Shown here piece by piece: positions 43,534 to 52,449 of a stretch of DNA of 64,000 nt. The notes below the pieces were generated by a model that saw only the letters and a list, made by a program, of their open reading frames with translations, made no database searches and was not told the origin of the DNA. Source of the DNA: Xanthomonas euroxanthea (GTDB lineage: Bacteria > Pseudomonadota > Gammaproteobacteria > Xanthomonadales > Xanthomonadaceae); NCBI RefSeq assembly GCF_900476395.1, contig NZ_UIHB01000001.1, forward strand, positions 68,217-132,216, in the 5' to 3' direction. Every line of letters begins with the position of its first letter. Positions within the stretch are counted from its first letter, which is position 1. The position numbers and the translations under genes are program-made.

Positions 43534-45168
43534 TCAGCCGAGCGAGCGGGCGGTGTTGATGACGTTGATGCCGTCGAAACGGGCGGTGGACGAGCCATGC
43601 GAGACCGCCGAGGACTGGCTCGGCTGGCCCTTGCCGTCGAAGAACGAGCCGCCCAGGCGGTAGTCGCGTTGATCGGCCACGGCGCTGCAGGCATTCCAGA
43701 ATTCCGGCGTGCGGATCTGGTAGGCCACGTCCTCGAGCATGCGGGTGATGGCGCCGTTCTTGATCTCGTAGAACAGCTGGCCACCGAACTGTGCGTTGTA
43801 GCGCTGCTGGTCGATGGAGAACGAGCCGTCGCCGATAATGTAGATGCCGTTTTCCACGTCCTTGATCAACTCGCTCACGCTCAGCGGTGTCTTGCCGGCG
43901 GCCAGCGACACATTGGCCATGCGCTGGAACTGCACGCTGGACCACGAGTCGGCATAGCAGCAGCCATCGGAGGCGGTCTTGCCGAGGATATGCGCCTGGT
44001 CGCGGATGGCTTGATAGTCCACCAGCTTGCCGTCGCGGATCAGGTCCCACTGCTTGGTCTTGACGCCTTCATCGTCGTAGCCCACCGCGCCCAGGCTGCC
44101 GGGCTGGAGCTTGTCGGCCAGGATATGCACCTTGTCGCTGCCGTACTGGAAACCGGCCTTGAGCTTGTCCAGCGTGGCGAAACTGGTGCCGGCGTAGTTG
44201 GCCTCGTAGCCGAGCACGCGGTCCAGCTCCAGCGGATGGCCAACCGACTCGTGGATGGTCAGCCAGGTGTGCGAGGGGTCCAGCACCAGGTCGTACTTGC
44301 CCGGCTTGACCGACGGCGCCTTGAGCTTTTCCTGCGCCTGTTTGGCCGCGGCAATCGCATCTTCCTTCATGTCGTAGGACAGGCCGTAATTGACCACGCC
44401 GTTGGGCGAGACGAACTTGCCCGAGGCGGCGCCATCCAGATACTCGTAGCCCAGCCCCATCGGCGCGGACAAGCCGTCGCGGGTGCGGAACTTGCCGCTG
44501 GCCTTGTCGATGGCGGTCACGCTCAGCGGCGCCCAGATGCGGTGCACGTCTTGGTCGATGTACGAGCCATCGGTGCTGGCAAAGTACTTCTGTTCGTTGA
44601 CCACGAACAGCATCGAGTTGACGAAGCTGGCGCCGGCCGCGGTGGCGGCCGCGTTGACGCCCAGCAGCAGGTCCACCTTGTCCTTGATCGGCACTTCCAT
44701 CGCGTTCTTGCTGATCGGCGTCTTCCAGCTGACCTCGCCCACGCCCGGCGTCGGCGCCAGCTGCACCGGCGTGCCCTGCACCTTGGCATTGGCCTTGGCG
44801 ATCGCGGCAGCCTGCGCCGCGGCCTTGGCCACGCCTTGCTCGGTGAGCACGTTGGTGGCGGCAAAGCCCCAGGCGCCGGCCACCAGAACGCGCACGCCGG
44901 CACCGATGGATTCGGTGTTGACCACGTTCTGCACCTTGTCCTCGCGGGTGATGACGAACTGGCGCAGATAACGGCCGATGCGGACATCGCAATAGCTCGC
45001 ACCGGCCTGGCGCGCGGCGTTGAGGCCGGCATCGGCCAGGCGCTTCTTGCGGCCCACATCCAGTTGCGTCACCAACTGCTCGGCGGCGATCGCCTTGCCG
45101 AAGTAGGCGGGCACGATCAGCCCGCCCATGGTCAGCCCGGTCAGGGCCAGGAAATCACGTCGCTGCAC
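43534..45168 (-). CDS. tldD: TldD-family metalloprotease with Tat signal
   Basis: The 544-residue protein begins MQRRDFLALTGLTMGGLIVPAYFGKAIA, a twin-arginine signal, unlike the cytoplasmic E. coli TldD. The catalytic HExxxH motif is present in LTIHESVGHPLELDRVLGYE and the downstream family Cys/His region in ASDGCCYADSW. The start is a GTG at 45168 with GGGGAG upstream. It is followed directly by the TldE gene. An exported TldD would act in the periplasm. Confidence 0.88.
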   Translation of the reverse strand: MQRRDFLALTGLTMGGLIVPAYFGKAIAAEQLVTQLDVGRKKRLADAGLNAARQAGASYCDVRIGRYLRQFVITREDKVQNVVNTESIGAGVRVLVAGAWGFAATNVLTEQGVAKAAAQAAAIAKANAKVQGTPVQLAPTPGVGEVSWKTPISKNAMEVPIKDKVDLLLGVNAAATAAGASFVNSMLFVVNEQKYFASTDGSYIDQDVHRIWAPLSVTAIDKASGKFRTRDGLSAPMGLGYEYLDGAASGKFVSPNGVVNYGLSYDMKEDAIAAAKQAQEKLKAPSVKPGKYDLVLDPSHTWLTIHESVGHPLELDRVLGYEANYAGTSFATLDKLKAGFQYGSDKVHILADKLQPGSLGAVGYDDEGVKTKQWDLIRDGKLVDYQAIRDQAHILGKTASDGCCYADSWSSVQFQRMANVSLAAGKTPLSVSELIKDVENGIYIIGDGSFSIDQQRYNAQFGGQLFYEIKNGAITRMLEDVAYQIRTPEFWNACSAVADQRDYRLGGSFFDGKGQPSQSSAVSHGSSTARFDGINVINTARSLG

Positions 45169-45534
45169 GGCAACTCCCCAATGATCCCGCGCGGCGCGCA
45201 GGTAGTGTGGTGACGCACAGATCGCTATCTGCACGGTATCGCCGATTCTTGCCGGGCGATGAACGCTGCGTCAAATGACTTTCGGCAGGGGTAGGTCTGC
45301 AAACGCAAGACGTGCATGAACCCGGTGGCGCAGCAGGCCTGCACATGTGGCGAGCGCGGCTGGCTGCGTGTGGTGCTGCCTCATCGCGTTGCCCTCGGTG
45401 CGATCGATACCACGCGTGCCTTTCTCGCTGGCGATCGTGGCATGCACGCGCGCGTGCCATCGCGCGCAGTCGCTGTTTCACATGGCCCACGGCGGCTGAA
45501 AACGAAACGATGGTCTGCGGGGTTGCTGCAGGGC

Positions 45535-45636
45535 CCTTGCCCGCCCACCATCGCAGGACACGCCGCAAGTACGTCCATGTAGGCGCTTACGCGGCATCCA
45601 TGCCGCGTAAGGTCCTGCGACGGTAGGCGGGCAAGG
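45535..45636. repeat. 102-bp palindromic repeat, copy 1
   Basis: Nested inverted repeats: outer CCTTGCCCGCC / GGCGGGCAAGG, middle TCGCAGGA / TCCTGCGA, and a central perfect 12-bp stem (CTTACGCGGCAT / ATGCCGCGTAAG). It is 102 bp long and has a near-identical twin at 46103-46204. No protein-coding content. Confidence 0.75.
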
Positions 45637-45860
45637 ACCTGTCGGGATGGTCGGTGTGTGTGTTTGCAAGCAGTGCATGACGAGCGCTGGTTGGATCACG
45701 GGGCATTCGCTCAACCTCTCACCATTTTCCATCGCAAGCCGAGCGACAGACCGGACTCCAACACCCAATCTACAAACGTCTCGCCTGCGCACCGCAAGCC
45801 GAGTGACACGCTTTCGAAAGAACAGCCGATCAACTGTCTGGTGCGGTGTCCTCGCCGATT

Positions 45861-45927
45861 GCGGGACCGTGTGGCGGCATGGATGCCGCCACCGAGCCTA
45901 CATGGACGTACTTGCGGCGTGTCCCGC
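45861..45927. repeat. Shorter inverted copy of the palindromic repeat
   Basis: A related palindrome (GCGGGAC / GTCCCGC outer arms, GGCGGCAT-GG-ATGCCGCC core) in the opposite orientation carries the same CATGGACGTACTTGCGGCG block as the two full copies. It lies between them. Confidence 0.6.
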
Positions 45928-46102
45928 GAGCGGTGAGGGCACCGCGCCCTCGACCCGCCGGCCTTTTGACTTGGGCATCTGATCGCGTCTAAACGCCGCC
46001 GCGGTCTAAGTCCCGATCGCTTTAGGTGGTTCGTCTCGATAGACAGGGACAGTGCGGCTGGATCACTTGCAGAGCGGATGATCTGCGCCCTGGCTGCAGG
46101 CC

Positions 46103-46204
46103 CCTTGCCCGCCCACCATCGCAGGACACGCCGCAAGTACGTCCATGTAGGCTCTTACGCGGCATCCATGCCGCGTAAGGTCCCGCGACGGTGGACGGGC
46201 AAGG
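46103..46204. repeat. 102-bp palindromic repeat, copy 2
   Basis: The same nested palindrome as at 45535-45636 with few mismatches, in the same orientation and of the same length. Confidence 0.75.
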
Positions 46205-46327
46205 ACCGGTCACGATGGTCGGTGTGCACAGTTAAGAGCGGTAAGAGCAGTGCGCGATGCGCGCTGTTCGATGCTGGTGCGCAAGCTCAATCTCTGGGGC
46301 ACCGCGCCCTCGACCGACCAGCTTCTC

Positions 46328-47956
46328 TCAACCCAACGCACGCGCGGTGTTGATCACGTTGATGCCATCGAAGCGCGCCGTGGACGACCCGTGCGAGACC
46401 GCTGATACCTGGCTGGGTTGGCCCTTGCCATCGAAGAACGAGCCGCCCAGGCGGAAGTCGCGTTGGTCGCAGACCGCGCTGCAGGCGTTCCAGAACTCCG
46501 GCGTGCGGATCTGGTAGGCGCCGTCTTCCACCAGCCGCGTGACCTGGCCGTTTTCGATTTCGTAGAACAACTGCCCGCCGAACTGCGCGTTGTAGCGCTG
46601 CTGGTCGATCGAATACGAGCCACGCCCGTGGATGTACAACCCGCGCTCGACGTTCTTGATCATGTCGGCAACCGCCAGCGGCGTCTTGCCTGCCGCCAGC
46701 GAGACGTTGGGCATACGCTGGAACTGCACGCTGGACCACGAGTCGGCATAGCTGCAGCCATCGGACGCGGTCTTGCCGAGCAGATGCGCCTGATCACGCG
46801 TGCACTGGTAGTCGACCAGGATGCCGTCCTTCACCAGCTCCCATTGCTTGCTCTTGACGCCCTCGTCGTCGTACCCCACCGCGCCCAGGCTGCCGGGCTG
46901 GGTGCGGTCGGCGACGAAGGTCACCGCATCGCTGCCCCAGCGATAGCCGGCATCGCGCTTGTCCAGCGTGGCGAAGCTGGTACCGGCGTAGTTGGCCTCG
47001 TAGCCGAGCACGCGATCGAGCTCGAGCGGGTGGCCCACCGACTCGTGGATGGTGAGGAACAGGTTGCTCGGGTCGATCACCAGATCGTACTTGCCGGCCT
47101 TCACCGATGGCGCGGTGAGTTTGGCGCGCGCCTGCTTGGCGGCGGCGATCGCATCCTCGCGCGCATCGTAGCTGTGGCCGTAGCCGATCAGCCCGCCTGG
47201 CAGCTGGTGCTTCTGGCTGGCATCGCCGTCGAGATATTCGTAGCCCATGCCCATCGGCGCCGACAGCCCGTCGCGGGTGCGGAACTTGCCGCTGGCCTTG
47301 TCCACCGCGGTAACGGTGAACGGCAGCCACAACCGGTGCACGTCCTGGTCGATGTAGGAGCCGTCGCTGCTGGCGAAATACTTTTGCTCGTTGATCGCGA
47401 ACATGCGCGAGGCCACGAAGGTCGCACCGGCATTCAACGCCGCCGCGTTGACGTCCATCAGCAGCGCCACCTTGTCGCCCAGCGGCACTTCCATCGCGTT
47501 CTTCTTGATCGGCGTGCGCCATTGCACCTGCCCGGCCGGCGTCACCGGCGCCAGCTGCACCGGCGCACCGCCCAGCCGCGCGTTGGCCTTGGCGATCGCC
47601 ACCGCCTGGCGCGTGGCGGTGGCCACGCCATCGCTGGTCAGCGTATTGGTGGCCGCAAACCCCCAGGCGCCATCGGCCAGCACGCGCACGCCAACGCCAC
47701 TGGATTCGGCATTGACCACGTTCTCCACCTGCGCCTCGCGGGTGATCACGAACTGGCGCAGATAACGGCCCACGCGCACATCGCAATAACTGGCACCGGC
47801 CCTCTTGGCCGTGCTCAGCGCGGTATCGGACAAGCGACGGCTGCGCGCGGCATCGTTGGGAGCGAGCAACTGCTCGGCCGCGATCAGGCGCGTGTGCGGC
47901 AGCAGCAGCCCGGCAGCACCGATGCCGGACAAGGTGAGGAAGGTACGACGGTCCAC
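46328..47956 (-). CDS. TldD-family metalloprotease with Tat signal (paralogue)
   Basis: A 542-residue paralogue of the TldD-like protein at 43534-45168. Its N-terminus MDRRTFLTLSGIGAAGLLLPHTRLIAAE is again a twin-arginine signal. The HExxxH motif is intact (LTIHESVGHPLELDRVLGYE), as is ASDGCSYADSW. The start is a GTG at 47956 with GGAG eight bases upstream. No second TldE gene is adjacent, so the two paralogues may compete for, or be alternative partners of, the single TldE. Confidence 0.87.
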   Translation of the reverse strand: MDRRTFLTLSGIGAAGLLLPHTRLIAAEQLLAPNDAARSRRLSDTALSTAKRAGASYCDVRVGRYLRQFVITREAQVENVVNAESSGVGVRVLADGAWGFAATNTLTSDGVATATRQAVAIAKANARLGGAPVQLAPVTPAGQVQWRTPIKKNAMEVPLGDKVALLMDVNAAALNAGATFVASRMFAINEQKYFASSDGSYIDQDVHRLWLPFTVTAVDKASGKFRTRDGLSAPMGMGYEYLDGDASQKHQLPGGLIGYGHSYDAREDAIAAAKQARAKLTAPSVKAGKYDLVIDPSNLFLTIHESVGHPLELDRVLGYEANYAGTSFATLDKRDAGYRWGSDAVTFVADRTQPGSLGAVGYDDEGVKSKQWELVKDGILVDYQCTRDQAHLLGKTASDGCSYADSWSSVQFQRMPNVSLAAGKTPLAVADMIKNVERGLYIHGRGSYSIDQQRYNAQFGGQLFYEIENGQVTRLVEDGAYQIRTPEFWNACSAVCDQRDFRLGGSFFDGKGQPSQVSAVSHGSSTARFDGINVINTARALG

Positions 47957-48151
47957 GGCGGTTCTCCGTTGAAGGCCAGCGGCACGACTCCCCGCCGTGC
48001 CAGCCCCCGAGACTGGCCGGTGTGGGCGCTGGCGGTCAAGGGGGCAATGCCGGCATGGCCCCCGGCAGCTCCACCTGCAATGCGGAGACGTTGGCGCCGT
48101 CAGCATGGCCGTGGCCCGAAGGCAGTGCCGGCACGCAAGGCGCGGTCGCCG

Positions 48152-49306
48152 TCACCGAAGGGACTGGAAGGTCGTTCGCAGATGATCGACAAAGACCGGC
48201 GGATTCTCCATCGCCGCAAAATGTCCACCCCGCTGCGCTTGCCCAAAAAAGCGGAGATCCGCAAAGCGGCGCTCTGCCCAGCGCCGGGAAAGGCGCACCT
48301 GCTCGCCGGGAAACATGCTGATGCCAGTTGGCGTGGGCATTGGATGCGAAGGCATCTGCGCCCTGGCTTCCTGCGCGGCTTCCCAATACAGACGCACCGA
48401 GCTGGGCCCTGCGTTCGGGAGCCAATACAGCATGATGTCATCGATGAGGTGGTCCAACGCGATCACTTTCTCCGGTTCAAAGCCGCTCTGGGAGACGTCC
48501 TGGAAGAGTGCATAGATCCATGCAGCCAGGCCCACCGGAGAGTCCGCCAAGCTGAAGCCCACCGATTGCGGCCGGCTGCTTTGCAGCTTCATGTAGCCGG
48601 AAAATTCTGTGTAGTAGCGTTGGGCGTCCTCCAGCATCTTCTGCTCGGCCGGTGTGGCTTCGGCGATTTCCTGCGTGCTGGGTTCGAACATCACCATGTT
48701 CAGATGGATGCCCACCAGGCCCGGTGGCTGCATGAATCCAAGCGCGGTGGTGATCGCACTGCCCCAATCGCCGCCCTGTGCGGCCCAGCGCTCGCCATAC
48801 CCCAAGCGGCGCATCAGTTCGACCCATGCCGCAGCCGTGCGCCCGATTCCCCAGCCACGGGCGGTCGGCTTTGCAGAGAACCCAAAGCCAGGCAAGGATG
48901 GAATGATGAGATGAAAGGCGTCCGACGCCTGCCCGCCATGGGCCACCGGGTCACTCAAGGGGCCGATCACCTCGCGGAATTCGAGCACCGAACCGGGCCA
49001 CCCGTGCGTCAGCAGTAAAGCAAGCGCATCGGGCTCGGGCGAGCGTACATGCAGGAACTGGATCTCCAGTCCATCGATCGTCGTACGACTGCTGTTCCAG
49101 CCGTTCAACAACTGCTCTGTCGCACGCCAGTCGTAACCGGACTGCCAGCGGTCCACCAGGCGCCGGATGCGCTCGCTCTGCGGGCCCTGGCTGTGGTCCT
49201 CCACGGTCTCCCTGCTTGGCCAACGTGTTTGCCTCAGCCGGTGTGCAAGATCATCCAGCTCCGCTTGTGCAACCTGGATGTGGAACGCTGCAATGCCATC
49301 GCGCAT
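48152..49306 (-). CDS. Epoxide hydrolase (EHN-domain alpha/beta hydrolase)
   Basis: The 384-residue protein starts with the EHN domain (IAAFHIQVAQAELDDLAHRLRQTRWPS) and has the alpha/beta hydrolase core: HGWPGS oxyanion region, nucleophile Asp in AAQGGDWGSAI and the catalytic His in QAQRGGHFAAMENP. It matches bacterial homologues of microsomal epoxide hydrolase, converting epoxides to diols. Start ATG at 49306 lies one base past the stop of the NmrA-like gene, giving a tight operon under the TetR regulator at 50400. Confidence 0.9.
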   Translation of the reverse strand: MRDGIAAFHIQVAQAELDDLAHRLRQTRWPSRETVEDHSQGPQSERIRRLVDRWQSGYDWRATEQLLNGWNSSRTTIDGLEIQFLHVRSPEPDALALLLTHGWPGSVLEFREVIGPLSDPVAHGGQASDAFHLIIPSLPGFGFSAKPTARGWGIGRTAAAWVELMRRLGYGERWAAQGGDWGSAITTALGFMQPPGLVGIHLNMVMFEPSTQEIAEATPAEQKMLEDAQRYYTEFSGYMKLQSSRPQSVGFSLADSPVGLAAWIYALFQDVSQSGFEPEKVIALDHLIDDIMLYWLPNAGPSSVRLYWEAAQEARAQMPSHPMPTPTGISMFPGEQVRLSRRWAERRFADLRFFGQAQRGGHFAAMENPPVFVDHLRTTFQSLR

Positions 49307-49307
49307 C

Positions 49308-50222
49308 TCAAGACTCCCGTACATAGGTGTTGGCCAGTGTCTGGCGGGCTGTTTGCCAGGAGCGCGCACCGTAGCGATCGTTATCCAGCGGGACCAACTT
49401 GCCGCGCCCGCTCATCATGTCGCGCAGATATTGCATGCCCTGCCAGGGAGGGAAGGGATCATCGCTGGCGGGTGTGAGTGCACGCACCGCACGGATGATT
49501 GCCGACATCGTGCCGAGCCCGCCGGGCCTGAGCGTGCGATAGCGCTGCCCGGTGAGTTCGGTGAGCAGTTGCGCGATGTCGTTGGGCGAAATGCTGTTGC
49601 CGGCAATGCGCAGGTCCCGTGGTGCAGTGGCATCCTGTGCGGCCGCGGCCGTGTAGCTGGCGACGTCATCTTTGGCGGTGAAATCGAGCTGCTGGTGTGC
49701 GTCGCCAAAATGCATGACACGACGGCCGGGGACCACCAGGCGCGCGCTGCCCTCGAGCAGCTCCAGAAAGCCGCCGCACAACACCGAGGTGGCCGCGATC
49801 GGCGCGGCATCCAGCCGGTCTCTGAACCGGCGCCGCAGATCCAGGTTTCGATTGTCGCCCGGCCGTGTCTTCGTATAGTCCAGCGAGAAATCAGACGGGA
49901 TGAATCGAGGCACGCCGGTGCTGACCGCTGCATGCAACAGCTTTCCCTGCTGATCCAGCATGACGTCTTCCAAACCGTTGAGCGCGGACACGACACAGGC
50001 CGCATTCCCGACCGCTTCACGCAACGATTTGGCGTCTTCCATCTCGACGTAGTGGACCTCGACGTTCCTGCGTTGCAGGGCCGCAACACGGTCCTTCCCG
50101 GCACCTTGGCGAACAAGGGCAACGACAGCGGCTCCCTGGTCCTTCAGCGCAAAGGCGATTCGGCCACCCAGGTCGCCGGTGGCGCCTGCAACAACGATTC
50201 GGGATGTCGCATCTGTCTCCAC
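49308..50222 (-). CDS. NmrA-like NAD(P)-binding protein
   Basis: A 304-residue Rossmann protein (IVVAGATGDLGGRIAFALKDQGA) with PSDFSLDYTKTRPGDN and CGGFLELLEG, resembling NmrA/isoflavone-reductase-type SDRs. Such proteins reduce enone or epoxide substrates or sense NADP(H). It is co-transcribed with the epoxide hydrolase gene, and both face the TetR regulator across a palindromic operator. Confidence 0.85.
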   Translation of the reverse strand: METDATSRIVVAGATGDLGGRIAFALKDQGAAVVALVRQGAGKDRVAALQRRNVEVHYVEMEDAKSLREAVGNAACVVSALNGLEDVMLDQQGKLLHAAVSTGVPRFIPSDFSLDYTKTRPGDNRNLDLRRRFRDRLDAAPIAATSVLCGGFLELLEGSARLVVPGRRVMHFGDAHQQLDFTAKDDVASYTAAAAQDATAPRDLRIAGNSISPNDIAQLLTELTGQRYRTLRPGGLGTMSAIIRAVRALTPASDDPFPPWQGMQYLRDMMSGRGKLVPLDNDRYGARSWQTARQTLANTYVRES

Positions 50223-50342
50223 AATTGCCTCGTGCCTGGGTCTTTTTGCGCCAACAATGGCAATGAGAACTGCGACAGCGCAGCAAGCTCTGCGTCACTC
50301 AGCAGCTCCGCCATTCGCCGGCCTGGAAGACCATGCAGCGAA

Positions 50343-50366
50343 CAACTGAACGATATCGTTCAGTTG
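50343..50366. promoter_or_regulatory. Perfect 24-bp palindrome, likely TetR operator
   Basis: The arms CAACTGAACGAT and ATCGTTCAGTTG are exact reverse complements meeting at 50354/50355. It lies between the TetR gene and the divergent NmrA-like/epoxide hydrolase operon. AACGATATCGTT at its centre is typical of TetR operators. Confidence 0.75.
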
Positions 50367-50399
50367 ATGGGAATGCAAGCGACGTGTAACTTTTCGTCG

Positions 50400-51041
50400 A
50401 TGAAAGCAGTCAAGCAAAAGTCAAAAGGCGGAAGGCCGCCACTCGATAAAGCGGGCGATGTGGAACGGCGCTTACTCGATGCGGCACTGCACCTCTTCCT
50501 GGAGCGCGGATTCGAGGACACCTCGTGTGAGGACATCGCGCGGCTGGCCGGTGCAGGCAAGGCAAGCTTTTACGCGCGCTACGCCAATAAAGACGCCATT
50601 TTCGAAGCGGTGGTCCGTCGCGATGTCGACACCCAGCCCCTGCCTGCCGCAGCCAGCGTCCCCATGGATCTGGAGGGGCGCCTGAGACACGCAGGGCAAG
50701 GGATGCTTGCGCATGCGCTGCAGCCCCAGACGGTGGCGATGATGCGCCTGGTCGTCGGCACCTCCATTCGCGCGCCCGCGCTTGCCGCTGAAGTCAACCG
50801 CATCGGCTGGGAGGGCGGGCTGCGGCGCGTGCAGGTGGCGATCCAGGACGGCCCGGATCAACCGGCCAATCCGGCTGCGCTGGCAAGCCACTTCGTCGAC
50901 CTGGTTTTTGCCCCGCATCAACTGCGCGCCCTGCTGGGCGAGGATCCAGGCAGCCTGGTCGCCACCGCATCGGACCGTGTGGAGTGGGCGCTTGCACTTC
51001 TCAAGGATGCTGGCCAGCTGAAGACCGGAATGGCGCAGTGA
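50400..51041 (+). CDS. TetR family transcriptional regulator
   Basis: A 213-residue TetR protein with the N-terminal helix-turn-helix (LLDAALHLFLERGFEDTSCEDIARLAGAGKASFYARYANKDAIFEAVV), followed by a variable ligand domain. It probably represses the divergent epoxide hydrolase operon through the palindrome at 50343. ATG at 50400 is the best start; earlier ATGs lie against the palindrome and lack a ribosome-binding site. Confidence 0.88.
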   Translation: MKAVKQKSKGGRPPLDKAGDVERRLLDAALHLFLERGFEDTSCEDIARLAGAGKASFYARYANKDAIFEAVVRRDVDTQPLPAAASVPMDLEGRLRHAGQGMLAHALQPQTVAMMRLVVGTSIRAPALAAEVNRIGWEGGLRRVQVAIQDGPDQPANPAALASHFVDLVFAPHQLRALLGEDPGSLVATASDRVEWALALLKDAGQLKTGMAQ

Positions 51042-51090
51042 CGCCCTTGCGTTGCAGGAATCACTGAACAACGTGGCGGAACGACGCGAC

Positions 51091-51137
51091 TTGATGGCGT
51101 ATTCGGCGGTGTCCTCGGGCACGCGCATGTTGCCCTG
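51091..51137 (-). pseudogene. Decayed fragment of fbp
   Basis: A 47-base segment matches fbp at 52847-52893 at 43 of 47 positions and encodes on the minus strand MRVPEDTAEYAIK, against [15 protein letters not shown] in the intact gene. Sequence outside the segment does not match well. It lies 50 bases downstream of the TetR stop. Confidence 0.65.
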
Positions 51138-51189
51138 CTCGCAGCAGAGAAATGGAACTTCTCAATGCTGCGGCATGTGAGGTGACGGA

Positions 51190-51444
51190 TCACTTTTTGA
51201 AGTCGGTAGGACGTTCCAGCTGATAGATCGCCTCACCCAGGTCATCGAGCTTGCTGGCAACGATGGCCTGCGCATCGTAGACGCCCCGATTGTAGAAATA
51301 GGCCCCCACCTCGTCGGCGAAGAAATCCAGCAGAAACTCCGCATCGAAGCGGCTGATCTGCTGCTTCAGTTCCTCGCTGAAATACAGCTGGATCTTGCGG
51401 GTGATCGCCGCCCGCTCGCCTTCGGTGAATTTGATCGCGGTCAT
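51190..51444 (-). CDS. DUF2164 family protein
   Basis: An 84-residue acidic protein (IKFTEGERAAITRKIQLYFSEELKQQI ... AEFLLDFFADEVGAYFYNRGVYDAQ) that fits the DUF2164 family of small cytoplasmic proteins of unknown function. The ORF has a clear start at 51444. No operon partner. Confidence 0.85.
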   Translation of the reverse strand: MTAIKFTEGERAAITRKIQLYFSEELKQQISRFDAEFLLDFFADEVGAYFYNRGVYDAQAIVASKLDDLGEAIYQLERPTDFKK

Positions 51445-51669
51445 GGATGCTCTGGTCGGCTCAACTACGGTATCGGGGCGATGTGCGTTGCGACACAGGC
51501 AGCTTGGGGCGATATTTTTCCGAGAACTACGCGACCGACGTGCTGCGCCGTAATGTGGCTGGAATATCGATCGGTAGAAGATGTCGCATACAGGCTCCCT
51601 GCCTTCAAGCTGCCGCCGCTCCTCAAATACATCGAGCCGCGCCGCGATGCGGCGTCGGCTTGCCAGGGT

Positions 51670-52161
51670 TCACCTGGACTGACTTGCCGCGCGTTTGAAA
51701 TACGCCGTGCGCATCACCGGGTTGCCGTCCTTGAAGTACGCTTCAATCTCGGTCATGACCTTGCCGTCGGCACTGACCGTATAGGTGCGCGTGGATGCCG
51801 GGACACCTTGATACATCAACTGCATCACCAGCACGCCGGGCTCGGGCATTTTGACTGCGGCGCGATCGACCAGGTAGGTGCCCGAGGCCTTGCCCGGCGT
51901 GCCGTCCAGCAACAGCGTGGATTGCGCCTGCAGCGTCTTGTTGTCGTGTTCGATGATCTCGGCGCTGGTTGCCCACTTGTTGCCTGGAACCTGTTTGAAC
52001 TCCAGGACGACACGTTTGGGTCGTACCGCTGCCGGCATCGGGAGGCTGCTGGTATCCAGCAGCCAGGTGCCGACCAGTGGCGATGGCGCGGTTGATGCGG
52101 AGAAGGCGGGTGTGGCCTGCAACATGACGGCAGCCACCAGTGCAACACATGCGGTCTTCAT
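51670..52161 (-). CDS. Exported protein, possibly lipocalin-like
   Basis: A 163-residue protein with a Sec signal (MKTACVALVAAVMLQATPAFSA) and a small beta-rich domain beginning PLVGTWLLDTSSL and carrying VVLEFKQVPGNKWATSAEI and MTEIEAYFKDGNPVMRTAYFKR. The PLVGTW opening and strand pattern suggest a lipocalin-like barrel, but I do not recognise the family for certain. The start has GGGAG upstream. Confidence 0.6.
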   Translation of the reverse strand: MKTACVALVAAVMLQATPAFSASTAPSPLVGTWLLDTSSLPMPAAVRPKRVVLEFKQVPGNKWATSAEIIEHDNKTLQAQSTLLLDGTPGKASGTYLVDRAAVKMPEPGVLVMQLMYQGVPASTRTYTVSADGKVMTEIEAYFKDGNPVMRTAYFKRAASQSR

Positions 52162-52387
52162 GTGAACTCCCTGATCGTTATGTGATCCCTGCGGGCAGTC
52201 AGGCGACTGCTTGCAAGGCATTGCGCGTAGAGATCGACTTCCCGTAGACCGCCCCACTCCGGCCCGAGGGCGATACTCACCGCTGCCCGGTGGTGAGTCA
52301 ACCGACGGCAGGATGTGGCTGCTGGCGCAGTTCTCGTCGCTCTGCAGACCATCATTGACTGCGTCATCAGCCGTCGTCACACACAAA

Positions 52388-52410
52388 GACACCCGCACGG
52401 GGCGGGTGTC
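52388..52410 (-). terminator. Intrinsic terminator of fbp
   Basis: The hairpin GACACCCGC ... GCGGGTGTC is followed on the minus strand by TTTGTGTGTG, 40 bases past the fbp stop. Confidence 0.75.
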
Positions 52411-52449
52411 TGGCAGGCGTCAGCGCGGCGTGTGGCTCGCGCCGAAAGT

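Larger units (their letters stand above)
45169..46327. other. 1.16-kb gap between two tldD-like genes
   Basis: It holds three palindromic repeats (listed) and some direct repeats such as GATGGTCGGTGTG near 45647 and 46215. I found no supported gene; open frames here coincide with the repeats. Confidence 0.5.

Noticed and set aside
41165..46204. CRISPR array
   Set aside because: The repeats here are palindromic, widely spaced and lack regular spacers; they fit REP or MITE-type repeats.
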